This document shows, one piece after another, positions 9,191 to 18,225 of a DNA stretch of 50,833 nt. The stretch's first letter is position 1. Each line of letters opens with the position of its first letter. A program made the translations under genes and the position numbers. Under the pieces are notes generated by a model that saw only the letters and a program-made list of their open reading frames with translations, had not been told where the DNA came from and made no database searches. This stretch comes from Chloroflexota bacterium (GTDB lineage Bacteria > Chloroflexota > Limnocylindria > Limnocylindrales > CSP1-4): contig JAUJOH010000009.1 in the NCBI GenBank assembly GCA_030447745.1, forward strand, positions 51,853 through 102,685, written 5' to 3'.

Positions 9191-9292
9191 CCACGACGAG
9201 CGGCGCCGGCCGGGCACCAGCGGCGCCGGCTCCGAAACTCCGGGCGGTGTCATCCAGAACGCCAAGATCGACGAAACAATGACAGGTGTCGG

Positions 9293-9439
9293 TCCGGTCG
9301 CGTCCCCCTGGCCGGCACCCACTTCGCCGTGGACGTCGAGAACGGGCCGATGCTCGCCGCCATGGAGCGGGCCGGCCACCACGCCGCCGCAACGCCGTGG
9401 CACATCCGGCACCTGCGCCTGGACCGGCCGCCGGCGTAA
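9293..9439 (+). other. Possible remnant open frame between recO and the polyprenyl synthase
   Basis: About 50 codons ending in TAA at 9439 have protein-like composition (VPLAGTHFAVDVENGPML, then ERAGHHAAATPWHIRHL) but no plausible start or N-terminus. They may be the tail of a gene otherwise lost. I do not recognise a family. Nothing else is visible in 9191-9484. Confidence 0.2.
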
Positions 9440-9484
9440 CCGTCAACAGGCTACTCGCGCGGCGCACGTTTGGTCGCGCGGCGC

Positions 9485-9490
9485 TACACT
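9485..9490 (+). promoter_or_regulatory. Candidate -10 box of the polyprenyl synthase (leaderless type)
   Basis: GCTACACT, with TACACT six bases before the ATG at 9497. No Shine-Dalgarno sequence separates the two. Confidence 0.5.
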
Positions 9491-9496
9491 GCCGTC

Positions 9497-10522
9497 ATGG
9501 CCCCGGCTACGCCGCCGCTCGAGCTGAGCGACCTCATCGCCGACACCGAGGCGGAGATCCTGCGACTCGTCGGTGACCGCGACCATTCGACCCACGGCGT
9601 CTACGAGATGGTCCGCTACCACCTCGGGCTGGACGGACCGGGGGCGCCGAGCGGCAAGCGGATGCGACCGCTGCTCGGGCTCCTCGCCTACGCGTCGATC
9701 GCGGGCGACCACCGGCCGGCCCTGCCGGGTGCCGCTGCGGTCGAGCTCGGGCACAACTTCAGCCTCGTCCACGACGACATCGAGGACGGCGACCGCGAGC
9801 GACACCACCGCCCGACCGTCTGGGCGCTCCACGGCGTTCCCCAGGCGATCAACACCGGCGACATGCTGTTCAGCCTGAGCCGCATGGCGCTCCACCGGCT
9901 GACCGACCTCGGCTTCAGCGACGCCCGGGTCCTGCGGCTGATGCGGCTGTACGACGAGACGTGCGTGGCGCTGTGCGAGGGTCAGTACATCGATATCGCG
10001 ACCAGCGAGTCGGACGGCGAGATGTCGGTCGAGCTCTACTTCGACATGATCGGTCGCAAGACGGCCGCGCTCATCGCGGCGTCGATTGCAGCCGGAGCGA
10101 TCCTCGCGACAGACGACGAGAACGTCATCGGCCGCTACCGGGGCTTCGGCTGGGCGCTCGGGATCGCGTTCCAGCTCAACGATGACCTACTGGGGATCTG
10201 GGGCCAGGAGCAGGCCACCGGCAAGGAGCCCAGCGACCTGCTCCGCCGCAAGAAGACACTGCCCGTCATCTATGCCATCGAGCGCGCCGACGTCGACGAC
10301 CGGGCCAAGGTCCATGCGCTGTACCGCGGCGGCGACCCGACGGAGGCAGAGGTGGCGGATGTCATGGCCATCCTCGACCGGACCGGGGCGCGTGACTACA
10401 CCCGCGACCTGGCACGCCGGTACCGCGACGACGCCCTGACCGAGCTCGACGCCGCGGGCGTGCTGGACGGCGCCGCCCGCGACCGACTCGAGGCGATCAT
10501 CGTCTCGGTGATCAGCGCGTGA
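9497..10522 (+). CDS. Polyprenyl diphosphate synthase (farnesyl/geranylgeranyl type)
   Basis: Condenses isopentenyl diphosphate with allylic diphosphates to give the C15-C20 or longer chains used for carotenoids, quinones or carrier lipids. 341 residues. Family landmarks: GKRMRPLLGLLAYAS (residues ~55-70), the first Asp-rich motif VHDDIEDGDRERHHRPTVW, GQYIDI, the GRKTAALIAAS lid region, and the second motif FQLNDDLLGIWG, in which the last Asp of DDxxD is Gly. Substrate chain length is not predictable by eye. The ATG at 9497 fits the promoter spacing better than an upstream alternative at 9470. It is monocistronic and divergent from recO. IspE of the same precursor pathway lies about 5 kb away. 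Confidence 0.9.
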   Translation: MAPATPPLELSDLIADTEAEILRLVGDRDHSTHGVYEMVRYHLGLDGPGAPSGKRMRPLLGLLAYASIAGDHRPALPGAAAVELGHNFSLVHDDIEDGDRERHHRPTVWALHGVPQAINTGDMLFSLSRMALHRLTDLGFSDARVLRLMRLYDETCVALCEGQYIDIATSESDGEMSVELYFDMIGRKTAALIAASIAAGAILATDDENVIGRYRGFGWALGIAFQLNDDLLGIWGQEQATGKEPSDLLRRKKTLPVIYAIERADVDDRAKVHALYRGGDPTEAEVADVMAILDRTGARDYTRDLARRYRDDALTELDAAGVLDGAARDRLEAIIVSVISA

Positions 10523-10526
10523 CCGG

Positions 10527-10868
10527 ATGACCGAGCTCCCGGCCGCCGGCGGCGTTCGACGCCCGGTCGGCGATCGCCTTCTACTTCGGCGCGCGCGAGG
10601 AGGTGCTGATCGAGGAGCCGGAGGCCGGGTCGCATGACCGATGTTCGCCGACGGCCGCCCGTCGGATGATGTCGACGATCGACCTCGAGGTCGAGGACGT
10701 TGACGCGGCGGTCGAGCGCGCGGTCGAGGCCGGCGCGGGCGCCTGCGCGCCGGACCACCCGACGAGCGGCGTCCAGGCCGGCAAGGTCCGTGATCCCTTT
10801 GGGCATCGTCTGGCCTCATCACGCGGGTCATCGGGTTCGCCGACCGCGAGCACGGTCAGCCGGCGTAA
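10527..10868 (+). pseudogene. VOC/glyoxalase-like protein, decayed
   Basis: Fragments of a vicinal-oxygen-chelate (PhnB-like) protein in alternating frames: MTELPAA at 10527, then ARSAIAFYFGAREEVLIEEP, then STIDLEVEDVDAAVERAVEAG, VQAGKVRDPFGHR and, in another frame, WLITRVIGFADREHGQPA before a TAA at 10868. At least three frame changes are needed and the central part looks shortened, so true decay is more likely here than at glmS or rplE. It starts four bases after the polyprenyl synthase stop. Confidence 0.5.
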
Positions 10869-10892
10869 CGCTGCCCGCCGTGTCTGACGGTC

Positions 10893-11497
10893 GTGTGTAT
10901 CGTCGCTCGGGGTGGCTCGGCGCGTTCCGACGAGTGTGCCCGCGTGCTCGCCGGCGCGTTCCGACCCCGGGACATCGCTCTTCGAGCCAAACCCGGAACG
11001 CCGGGCGGCGATCCTCCCGGGTTCTTCCGGACGTTCGTCACGGCGGCGCTCTCCGAGGGCGCCGATCTCGTCGTTGCGGGCGATCCGATCCTGGGCGTCG
11101 CGAGCTGGTTCGGTCCGGAGCGGCACGGACCGTCGCCCGAGGCCATGGGAGTGCACGGGTTCGGCGAGGTGCTGGAGCAAGCGGACCGGACGCCGCCCAG
11201 CGCCTCCTTGCGATGGTGGCCGAGCTCGAGAGCCAGCACGAGCGGCTGACCGAAGGTCCGCACCTCCGGCTCGAGTTCTTCGGCGTCGAGCCTGGCCGTC
11301 AGCGATCCGGGACGGGGACGGTGCTGATCGAGCACGGTCACCGCCGCGCCGACGCGCTGGGGCTGCCGTGCTACCTCGAGACGTTCACGGAGCCGAACGT
11401 GCGCTTCTACGAGCGGCGCGGCTACCGCGTCACCGGCGAGTACACCGTTGGCGACGGTGTGCCGGTGTACGGCATGGTGCGGCCACCCGGCGGCTGA
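10893..11497 (+). pseudogene. GNAT-family N-acetyltransferase, one frameshift
   Basis: The first frame gives CARVLAGAFRPRDIALRA, PPGFFRTFVTAAL and GVASWFGPERHGPSPEAM; after a switch near 11187 the second frame gives AQRLLAMVAELES, HLRLEFFGVEPGRQRSGTG (acetyl-CoA loop region, Q/RxxGxG) and the C-terminal NVRFYERRGYRVTGEY. Restoring one C in ACCGG gives 202 codons in one frame, a normal GNAT length. The substrate is unknown. The GTG at 10893 is a guess for the start; the N-terminal dozen residues are not convincing. It is probably intact in the organism. Confidence 0.55.
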
Positions 11498-11877
11498 GCT
11501 CGGGCCCCGCGGTTACCCGCGCCACCCGCCGAATGCCCGCGCGTGACGCCAGACGCTGCCTGACCAGTTTCCTGCCATCTGCCATCTGGGATGGCGCAAG
11601 GATCGATCGTCGCGGCGCGGTGGCTGTCTCGAGTGGCCGGAGCGCGGCTTCATCGAGCGAAATGGCGCGATGCGCGGGCTCCGAGGCGATGCGCGGGCTC
11701 CGAGGCGATGCTGCTGGTCCGGCGCCGGGGGGAAAGCGCGTCCTGTGCCACCACCCGTGGCAGGTGATCGGAAACCGTCCCGCCGCGGTTCTGGGGCCTC
11801 GCGGCCGGCCCGGGCGCCCGAGCGACACCGGGCTCGAGCCCGCTCGCTGCCCGGGCCACGCCCCGGAGACGCCGACC
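11498..11877. other. Intergenic stretch between convergent genes
   Basis: No gene is visible. It holds a perfect 19-base tandem duplication (GATGCGCGGGCTCCGAGGC at 11669-11687 and 11688-11706, followed by GATG) and a short inverted repeat, TGCCAC at 11746-11751 with GTGGCA at 11757-11762. The region sits between the end of the GNAT gene and the end of corC, so a bidirectional terminator is possible, but there is no T-tract. Confidence 0.4.
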
Positions 11878-13242
11878 CTAGCGGTCTGCGTCCTCGACCG
11901 CGACGCCCGCGGTCTCGACTTCGCGGCGGCGGACCACGAGCACCTTGCCGACGCGCCGGCCGTCGGTCGACTCGACCGTGAGGTGCAGGCCGTCGACATC
12001 GACCTGGTCGCCGGGGCTCGGCACTCCACCGATGCGGTGGTAGATGAGCCCGCCGACCGTGTCGTACTCGTCTTCGTCGTCCAGCCCGAGTTGCGTGTCG
12101 AAGATCTCGGCGAGGTCGTCGACCGCCGCGCGGCCGTCGACCCGGGCCTCGTCCTCGGAGAGCCTGGTCACCATCGGCTCCTCGTGGACGTCGTACTCGT
12201 CCTGGATCTCGCCGACGATCTCCTCGAGCAGATCCTCGATCGTCACCAGGCCGGCCGTGCCGCCGTACTCGTCGAGCACGATGGCGATGTGCACCTTGCG
12301 GCGCTGGAACTCGTGAAGCAGGTCGTCGATGGACATCGACTCGGGCACGAAGACGGGCGTCCGGAGGAGCGCCCGGACGGAGGGCCGATCGGCCGTGCCG
12401 TCCTTGAGAAACGGCAGCAGGTCCTTCGCGTAGAGGATCCCCACGACCTCGTCGATCGAGCCGGCGTAGACCGGGACGCGGCTGTGGCCCTGGTCGATGA
12501 TCCGGTCGAGCGCGTCGGGCAGCGTGGCCGTTGCCGGCAGCGCGGCGATCGCGATCCGCGGCACCATCACCTCGTGCACGCGCCGGTCGCCGAGCTCGAT
12601 GACCGCGTGGATCATCTGCTCCTCCTCGGCCTCGAGGATCCCCTGCTCGCCACCGCGCTCGACGAGCAGCTTCAACTCCTCGGTGCTGATCTGGTTCTGG
12701 TCGACGTCCCGGACGCCCAGCAGCCGGTTGACGGCGTTCGTGACGCGCTCGAGCCCCCAGACGATGGGCCGGAGGATGCGCCCCACGAGGTCGACCAGCC
12801 CGGCCAGCGTGAGAGCGTAGCGCTCGGGATAGGCGAGGGCGAGCGTCTTCGGGACGAGCTCGCCGAACACGATCGTGAAGAAGCTGAGCAGGGCCGTGAC
12901 GATGATCAGCGCGATCACGCCGGCATACGGGGCCAGCGCCGGCAGGCCGCCGAACACGTCCCGCAGCCCCACCGTCAGGCTCTGGCCGGCGAACGCCGCG
13001 GCGAGAAAGCCGATGAACGTGATCCCGAGCTGGATGACGGCCAGGAACCGACCGGGGTTGGCGGTCAGGTCACGAACCCTTCGGGCGCCGCGCCGGCCCT
13101 CCTCGACGAGCTGGTCGACCCGCGTCCTGCGAAGGGTCACGAGCGCGATCTCGGCCGCGACGAAGATCCCGTTCACGAGGACCAGCACGACGATGATCAG
13201 GATGTCGAACGGGAACGGGATCAACGGTTGGCCGGGGTTCAC
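11878..13242 (-). CDS. CNNM/CorC-family membrane protein (DUF21, CBS pair, CorC/HlyC domain)
   Basis: 454 residues with the standard order: DUF21 membrane domain (about four hydrophobic helices in residues 10-175, starting ILIIVVLVLVNGIFVAAE), two CBS domains (about 205-330, with VMVPRIAIAAL and VLDEYGGTAGLVTIEDLLEE) and a C-terminal CorC_HlyC domain (about 350-440). Relatives act in Mg2+ or Co2+ homeostasis and export; the older hemolysin label is misleading. The ATG overlaps the glmU stop by four bases (ATGA), so it is translationally coupled and should follow the glmU promoter. Confidence 0.9.
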   Translation of the reverse strand: MNPGQPLIPFPFDILIIVVLVLVNGIFVAAEIALVTLRRTRVDQLVEEGRRGARRVRDLTANPGRFLAVIQLGITFIGFLAAAFAGQSLTVGLRDVFGGLPALAPYAGVIALIIVTALLSFFTIVFGELVPKTLALAYPERYALTLAGLVDLVGRILRPIVWGLERVTNAVNRLLGVRDVDQNQISTEELKLLVERGGEQGILEAEEEQMIHAVIELGDRRVHEVMVPRIAIAALPATATLPDALDRIIDQGHSRVPVYAGSIDEVVGILYAKDLLPFLKDGTADRPSVRALLRTPVFVPESMSIDDLLHEFQRRKVHIAIVLDEYGGTAGLVTIEDLLEEIVGEIQDEYDVHEEPMVTRLSEDEARVDGRAAVDDLAEIFDTQLGLDDEDEYDTVGGLIYHRIGGVPSPGDQVDVDGLHLTVESTDGRRVGKVLVVRRREVETAGVAVEDADR

Positions 13243-14648
13243 GCCTTCGTTCCGTCGCCCGCGCCGTGTTCGGCGGTCGCCGGCGACTCCCGGATCCGCG
13301 CCGGCATCCCGACCACCAGCGCCCCGGGCGGCACGTCATGGGTGACCACCGCGCCGGCTCCCGTCCGCGCACCGTCGCCGAGCGTGATCGGCGCCCGGAG
13401 CATGGTGTCGACGCCGAGGAAGACCCGCTCCCCGATCATCGTCCGGTGCTTGCTCGTGCCGTCGTAGTTGGCGGTGATCGTGCCGGCGCCCACGTTCGTC
13501 GCCGCCCCGAGCTCCGCGTCGCCGAGGTAGCTCACGTGGTGCTGCTTGACGCCCGCTCCGAGCCGGCTGTTCTTGATCTCGGCGTAGTTGCCGACCTCCG
13601 CGTCGCGCCCGACGTGCGAACCCGCGCGCAGGTGTGAGAACGGCCCGACGCGCGCGCCGTCCTCGACCTCGGACGACTCGACGACGCTGGCCCAGACGAC
13701 GCAGTCCCGGCCGATCGTGGAGTCCGTGATCTGACTCCCGGCACCGATCGTGGTCCCGTCGCCGACCCGCGTCTCGCCGCGCAGGATGACGTTCGGCTCG
13801 ATCGTCACGTCCGTGCCGAGGTCCACGGTCGCCTCCAGATAGACCGTCGACGGGTCCTGCATCGTCACGCCGGCCAGCATGTGCGCGGCGTTGATCTCGG
13901 TCCGCATGTCCCATTCGGCCTGGGCCAGCTCGGCTCGGTCGTTGATCCCCAGCAGCCGGCCGTCGTCGTCGACGTCCAGCGCGGCGACGAGGCGGCCATC
14001 CGCGCGGGCCAGCGTCACGAGCTCCGTCAGGTAGAGCTCCCCGGTCGACGGCGACGGGGTGAGCGAGCCGATCCTCGATCGCAGCCACTCGACGTCGAGG
14101 GCGTACAACCCGGCGTTGATCTCGCCGATCTCGAGCTCGTCCACCGTGGCGTCCTTGACCTCGACGATCCGCTCGACGGATCCCGCCTCGTTGCGGACCA
14201 CCCGCCCGAGGTTTCGCGGGTCGAAGGCGACCACGGCCGTCAACGCCAGCGCCGCGTGATCGAGCCGCCGCTGGTCGACGAGCTCGAGGAGCAGTGACGG
14301 ATCGACACGCGGCACGTCGCCCGAGACGACGAGGATCTCGTCGACGTCGGGTGGCAGGGCGTCCAAGGCCGCACGAAGCGCATCGCCGGTACCGCGCGGC
14401 TCGGCCTGGAGAGCGAAGTCCGCCTCATCGGCGAACCGCTCCCGCACGGCCACCGTGGCCGGCGACGTGACAACCAACGGCCGCCGGCCGGTGGCCTCGC
14501 GCGCGGCGTCGAGCACCCACGCCAGCATCGGCCGGCCGAGCAGCGGGTGGAGCACCTTCGGGACGCGCGACCGCATCCGGGTCCCGAGCCCGGCGGCCAG
14601 CACGACCGCCACGGGTCGCCGCGGCGAGCCGGGACTTGGGGGGTTCAC
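13239..14648 (-). CDS. glmU: Bifunctional UDP-GlcNAc pyrophosphorylase / GlcN-1-P N-acetyltransferase
   Basis: Last two steps to UDP-N-acetylglucosamine, taking glucosamine-1-phosphate from GlmM. 469 residues. The N-terminal uridylyltransferase has VVLAAGLGTRMRSRVPKVLH (residues ~14-33) and VVSGDVPRVDP; the C-terminal left-handed beta helix (about 260-450) has hexapeptide turns, the acetyltransferase residues in HVSYLGDAELGAATNVGAG and NYDGTSKHRT. The GTG at 14648 is used. glmM and glmS lie about 13-15 kb away on the same strand. A sigma-70-type promoter lies about 100 bases upstream. Confidence 0.96.
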   Translation of the reverse strand: MNPPSPGSPRRPVAVVLAAGLGTRMRSRVPKVLHPLLGRPMLAWVLDAAREATGRRPLVVTSPATVAVRERFADEADFALQAEPRGTGDALRAALDALPPDVDEILVVSGDVPRVDPSLLLELVDQRRLDHAALALTAVVAFDPRNLGRVVRNEAGSVERIVEVKDATVDELEIGEINAGLYALDVEWLRSRIGSLTPSPSTGELYLTELVTLARADGRLVAALDVDDDGRLLGINDRAELAQAEWDMRTEINAAHMLAGVTMQDPSTVYLEATVDLGTDVTIEPNVILRGETRVGDGTTIGAGSQITDSTIGRDCVVWASVVESSEVEDGARVGPFSHLRAGSHVGRDAEVGNYAEIKNSRLGAGVKQHHVSYLGDAELGAATNVGAGTITANYDGTSKHRTMIGERVFLGVDTMLRAPITLGDGARTGAGAVVTHDVPPGALVVGMPARIRESPATAEHGAGDGTKA

Positions 14649-14749
14649 AGGCGACGTGGCCGGGCGGCTGAGCGCAGCGGCGGCGCGCTGGTGTCGGCGC
14701 CGCGTCTGTCCGGCGAAGGGGCGTCGGATCTCATCAGTGGTGTCGCGGC

Positions 14750-14778
14750 ATCGTAGGGTCGGCCCGAGGGGGTGTCAA
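14750..14778 (-). promoter_or_regulatory. Sigma-70-type promoter of glmU-corC
   Basis: TTGACA (14778-14773), a spacer of exactly 17 bases, then TACGAT (14755-14750) on the minus strand. The -35 is a perfect consensus and the -10 keeps the key T-A...T positions. It lies in the gap between the ridA stop and the glmU start and predicts a leader of about 95 bases. It is the clearest classical promoter in the window. Confidence 0.75.
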
Positions 14779-14814
14779 ACGCGGACGAACGCCTGCCGGC
14801 TCCCTCGCCGCGCC

Positions 14815-15216
14815 TCAGCGGGCGCCGGCGTCCGCCTGCCGTCGGTGCGCGATCGCCTCGATCTCGATCCGGGCGCCTTTCGGGAGCCCCGCAACCGCGA
14901 CCGTCGAGCGGGCCGGCGGCGGATCCGCCATATGCCGCGCGTAGACGATGTTGACCGCCGAGAAGTCGTCCATGTCGGTGAGGAAGATCGTCGTCTTCAG
15001 CACGTCCGCCAAGGTGAGCCCGGCCGCGTCGAGCACTGCCGACAGGTTCCGGAGCGCTCGCTCCGCCTGCGGCTCGACCCCCTCGACGAGCTCGCCCGAG
15101 ACGGGGTCGAGCCCGAGCTGCCCGGAGCAGAAGACGTAGCCCTCGGACGCGATGCCCTGGCTGTACGGGCCGATGGCGGCCGGGGCACCCGTGGTCGAGA
15201 CGGCGCGGCGGGTCAT
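14815..15216 (-). CDS. ridA: RidA family reactive-intermediate deaminase
   Basis: 133 residues. RidA proteins hydrolyse reactive enamine/imine products of PLP enzymes such as threonine dehydratase. Conserved blocks: GAPAAIGPYSQGIASEGYVF, SGQLGLDP, QAERALRNLSAVLDAAGL, and the active-site Arg in PPPARSTVAVAGLPKGARIE with the following Glu (IEIEAIA). The ATG overlaps the ispE stop (ATGA). It is last of the coupled tsaE-to-ridA run, directly before the glmU promoter. Confidence 0.92.
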   Translation of the reverse strand: MTRRAVSTTGAPAAIGPYSQGIASEGYVFCSGQLGLDPVSGELVEGVEPQAERALRNLSAVLDAAGLTLADVLKTTIFLTDMDDFSAVNIVYARHMADPPPARSTVAVAGLPKGARIEIEAIAHRRQADAGAR

Positions 15217-16211
15217 GTGGCGCTCCCCTGGCTGGACGAGATCGTGGTCGCGATGATCGAGGGCGGACCATCGCCGGCGGCCGGCAGCTCACCGGCCGCA
15301 GCGGCGTCGCGGAGTCGGCCTGCGGCCGCCTCGGCCTCGGCAAGCGAAGGATAGAGCGACCAGAGCGTGGGCCCCGAGCCCGACTGGCCGACCGGCCCCC
15401 CGAGCCACCGCATCAGCGCCCGACGGAACGGGACGAGCGCGGGGGCCACGGCGGCGGTCGCGGCGACGAGATCATTGGCCGCGGCGAGGACGCCGGCGCG
15501 GTTGACGAGATCGGCCGCGCGCAGCCCGGCGCGCAGCTCGTGCGCCAGGTGCTCCGACGAGAGCCGCGTCGAGCCGGCGGCCGGCGCGGCGGCCGGGCCA
15601 CCGGCGGCAAAGGCGGCGAAGACGTCGGCCGTCGCGACCGGAACGCGGGGCGTCACGAGCAGCACGCCCGGCGGCGTCCCTCGCAGCGCCGCGAGCGCCG
15701 TGACGCGCTCACCGCGGCCCTCGACGAGGGCGGGGCCGCCGGCCGCGAACAGCGGGACGTCCGATCCGACCTCCGCCGCCAGCGCCAGGCGCGTCGACGC
15801 CGGCAGGTCGACGCTCCACGCCTCGAGCGCCCCGTCGAGCGCCGCCGCAGCGTCGCTGCTGCCACCGCCCAGCCCGGCGGCGACGGGGATCCGCTTGTCG
15901 AGCCGGGCAGCCAGCGGAGGGACGCCAGACGGGCCGCCCGCCGCAGGCAGTGCCGCGCGGCGGGCGACGGCGACCGCGCGCAGGACCAGGTTGTCGCCCG
16001 GCGGTCCGGTCTCCGGCCCGCGCACATGGAGCGTGTCTTCCCCGGCCGGCCGCACGGCCAGGCTGAGGCGATCGGTGAGCGCGAGCGGGACGACCACCGA
16101 ATGGAGGTCGTGGAAGCCGTCCCGCCTGCGACCGACCACGGCGAGCGTCAGGTTCAGCTTCGCGGGCGCGAGCCGGACGACGGGCGCGAGCCGCCGGGAC
16201 GGGTCCGTCAC
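15213..16211 (-). CDS. ispE: 4-(cytidine 5'-diphospho)-2-C-methyl-D-erythritol kinase
   Basis: ATP-dependent kinase of the MEP isoprenoid pathway. 332 residues, slightly longer than the usual ~290 because of Ala/Gly-rich inserts. GHMP-kinase motifs: LAPAKLNLTLAVVGRRRDGFH near the N-terminus, the ATP-binding loop PVAAGLGGGSSDAAAALDGA, and the C-terminal GPVGQSGSGPTLWSL. The GTG at 16211 overlaps the rsmA stop (GTGA). rsmA-ispE adjacency is common in bacteria. Confidence 0.94.
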   Translation of the reverse strand: MTDPSRRLAPVVRLAPAKLNLTLAVVGRRRDGFHDLHSVVVPLALTDRLSLAVRPAGEDTLHVRGPETGPPGDNLVLRAVAVARRAALPAAGGPSGVPPLAARLDKRIPVAAGLGGGSSDAAAALDGALEAWSVDLPASTRLALAAEVGSDVPLFAAGGPALVEGRGERVTALAALRGTPPGVLLVTPRVPVATADVFAAFAAGGPAAAPAAGSTRLSSEHLAHELRAGLRAADLVNRAGVLAAANDLVAATAAVAPALVPFRRALMRWLGGPVGQSGSGPTLWSLYPSLAEAEAAAGRLRDAAAAGELPAAGDGPPSIIATTISSSQGSAT

Positions 16212-17164
16212 CCCTGGTCGAGCTCGGCGTGCCGATCCCGGGCGGTGCCCAGTCCGGCCCGGCCGCGCACGTCCGGCTCGATCGCGCCGAGCTCCTCCCG
16301 GAGTCGGAGCCACTCTCCGACGGCCACCGTCTGGGGCCGCCGGTCCGGCTCGATCCCGGCGGCCGAGAGAGCGGCCCGGACGCGGTCGCCCGAGACCGGC
16401 AGCTGCCGGGTCAGGACGTTGTGGAGCATCTTCCGGCGCTCGCGGAACCCCGCCTGGACGAGACGCCAGAGCTGGTCCTCCGCCTCCCGATCGGCGAGCC
16501 GGTCGTCGTCGGGATACGGCTCGAGGATGATGACGGCCGACGCCACCGCCGGTGCCGGCTCGAAGGCGTCCGCCGGGACGTCGACCGCGACGCGGACGCG
16601 GGCGTGGTACTGGACGAAGACGGACAGGTAGCTCATCTGGCCCGGTGCGGCCGCGATCCGCTGGGCGACCTCGCGCTGGACCATCAGGACGAGGCGCTCC
16701 GGTCGCGGCGTCTCGCCCAGGAGACGGTGAAGGATCGGGCTCGTGATGTGGTAGGGCAGGTTGGCGACGACGTCGTAGGGGGGCGGCAGGAGCCGCGTCA
16801 GGTCCTGGTCGAGCGCGTCGCCCTCGACGAGCCGGAGGACGCCGGGCCCGTGCGGAGCCTTCGCGCCGTTGCCGGCAAGCGCGTCCGCGAAGCGCTCCCG
16901 CAGGTGTCGCGCGAGGCCGCGGTCGAGCTCGACGGCCGTGACGGCGGCGCCCGCCGCGAGGAGCGCGCCCGTCAGCAGCCCCAGCCCCGGGCCGATCTCG
17001 AGCACCCCCCGGCCGGGCGCGGGGTCCGCCTCGGCGAGGATCGCGTCGAGGACGTCCGGGTCGGCCAGGAAGTTCTGGCTCAGCCCGTGTCGCGCCCGAA
17101 GGCCGGCATAGCGCAGCGTGCGCCGGACTGCGAGCGCATCGACGCCCGGCCGACGGGCGGTCAC
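16208..17164 (-). CDS. rsmA: 16S rRNA (adenine1518-N6/adenine1519-N6)-dimethyltransferase
   Basis: KsgA family; dimethylates two adenosines in helix 45 during late 30S assembly. 318 residues. SAM-binding motif LEIGPGLGLLTGALLAAGA with acidic motif II (VELDRGLARHL), GDAL, and the catalytic NLPYHITSPIL. The early GLSQNFLADPDVLD is typical. The C-terminal helical domain has FRERRKMLHNVL. The GTG at 17164 overlaps the tsaD stop by four bases (GTGA). Confidence 0.95.
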   Translation of the reverse strand: MTARRPGVDALAVRRTLRYAGLRARHGLSQNFLADPDVLDAILAEADPAPGRGVLEIGPGLGLLTGALLAAGAAVTAVELDRGLARHLRERFADALAGNGAKAPHGPGVLRLVEGDALDQDLTRLLPPPYDVVANLPYHITSPILHRLLGETPRPERLVLMVQREVAQRIAAAPGQMSYLSVFVQYHARVRVAVDVPADAFEPAPAVASAVIILEPYPDDDRLADREAEDQLWRLVQAGFRERRKMLHNVLTRQLPVSGDRVRAALSAAGIEPDRRPQTVAVGEWLRLREELGAIEPDVRGRAGLGTARDRHAELDQG

Positions 17165-18225
17165 CGCTCGGCGAGCGGCAGCGACGGACGCGCATCGAGG
17201 TCGAGGCCAGCCCGCTCCCCGGCCGCGAATCGCCAGGCGCCGGCGGCGCCGATCATTGCCCCGTTGTCCGTGCACAGGCCTGGTCGCGGCACGATCAGCT
17301 GAAGCTCGCAACGCTCCGTCTCCGCCGCCAGGCGTGCCCGGAGCGCGGCGTTGGCCGCCACGCCTCCCCCGAGCACGACGGCTCGGGCGCCACAGGTCAC
17401 GGCAGCCCGGATGGTCTTGGACGCCAGGACATCCACGACCGCGTCCTGGAACCCCCAGGCGAGCTCGGCGGTGGTCCGGGCCGGGAGTGGTTCCGAGCCG
17501 TCCGGCGCAAGGCCGGCCTCCGCTCGGGCGGCGTCGACGATCCGCCGAGCCGCGGTCTTCAGGCCGGAGAAGCTGAAGTCGTACGAGTCGCCGAGCCAGG
17601 CGCGCGGGAAGACCCGGTCCCGCGACGTGGCCACCTCGGCGGCGCGCTGGATCGCCGGTCCACCGGGGTACGGCAGCCCGAGCAGCCGGCCGACCTTGTC
17701 GAACGCCTCGCCGGCTGCGTCGTCGACCGTCTGCCCGAGGAGCCGGTAGCTCAGGCGGTCGCGCATCTCGACGAGGAACGTGTGGCCGCCGGAGACGACC
17801 AGCGCGACGAGCGGAAACGGTGGTGCCTCGCGCTCCGGCTCGCCCGGATCGAGAAGCCACGCCGCAGCGACGTGACCCTCGAGGTGGTTGACGCCCACGA
17901 GCGGCTTGTCGTGGACCCAGGCCAGCGTCTTGGCGAAGTTGATCCCGACCAGGAGCGAGCCGGCGAGGCCGGGACCGCGCGTCACCGCGACCGCCGCCAC
18001 GTCATGCCACGACGCACCGGCGTCCGCCCAGGCGGCGTCGAGAACGGGGACGATCCAGCGCAGGTGCGCGCGGGCAGCGATCTCGGGGACGATGCCGCCC
18101 GTCCCGGCATGAAGCGCGACCTGCGAAGCCACGACGTTGGCGTGGATCCGGCGTCCGCCCTCGACGAGCGCGATCCCGGTCTCGTCGCACGACGACTCGA
18201 CGGCGAGCAGCAGCGGACCGCTCAC
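17161..18225 (-). CDS. tsaD: tRNA N6-adenosine threonylcarbamoyltransferase, TsaD
   Basis: Transfers the threonylcarbamoyl group to A37 of ANN-decoding tRNAs as part of the TsaB-TsaD-TsaE machine. 354 residues, ASKHA fold. Landmarks: LAVESSCDETGIALVEG, the metal-binding HxxxH in GVNHLEGHVAAAWL, VVSGGHTFLVEM, GGGVAANAALRARL, and the late metal Asp in LCTDNGAMIG. The ATG lies inside the rimI stop overlap. All three Tsa proteins are encoded within 3 kb. Confidence 0.96.
   Translation of the reverse strand: MSGPLLLAVESSCDETGIALVEGGRRIHANVVASQVALHAGTGGIVPEIAARAHLRWIVPVLDAAWADAGASWHDVAAVAVTRGPGLAGSLLVGINFAKTLAWVHDKPLVGVNHLEGHVAAAWLLDPGEPEREAPPFPLVALVVSGGHTFLVEMRDRLSYRLLGQTVDDAAGEAFDKVGRLLGLPYPGGPAIQRAAEVATSRDRVFPRAWLGDSYDFSFSGLKTAARRIVDAARAEAGLAPDGSEPLPARTTAELAWGFQDAVVDVLASKTIRAAVTCGARAVVLGGGVAANAALRARLAAETERCELQLIVPRPGLCTDNGAMIGAAGAWRFAAGERAGLDLDARPSLPLAER

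Noticed and set aside
11669-11710. The 19-bp tandem duplication as another copy of the dispersed 42-bp repeat
   Set aside because: It shares only short pieces (CTCCGAGGCGATG) with the family and lacks the GCGACGCCATCGGCCC core.
10912-13467. 850-codon + strand frame across the GNAT gene and opposite corC
   Set aside because: Same cause; the corC protein on the minus strand is well conserved and the + frame is low-complexity Arg/Asp/Ala.
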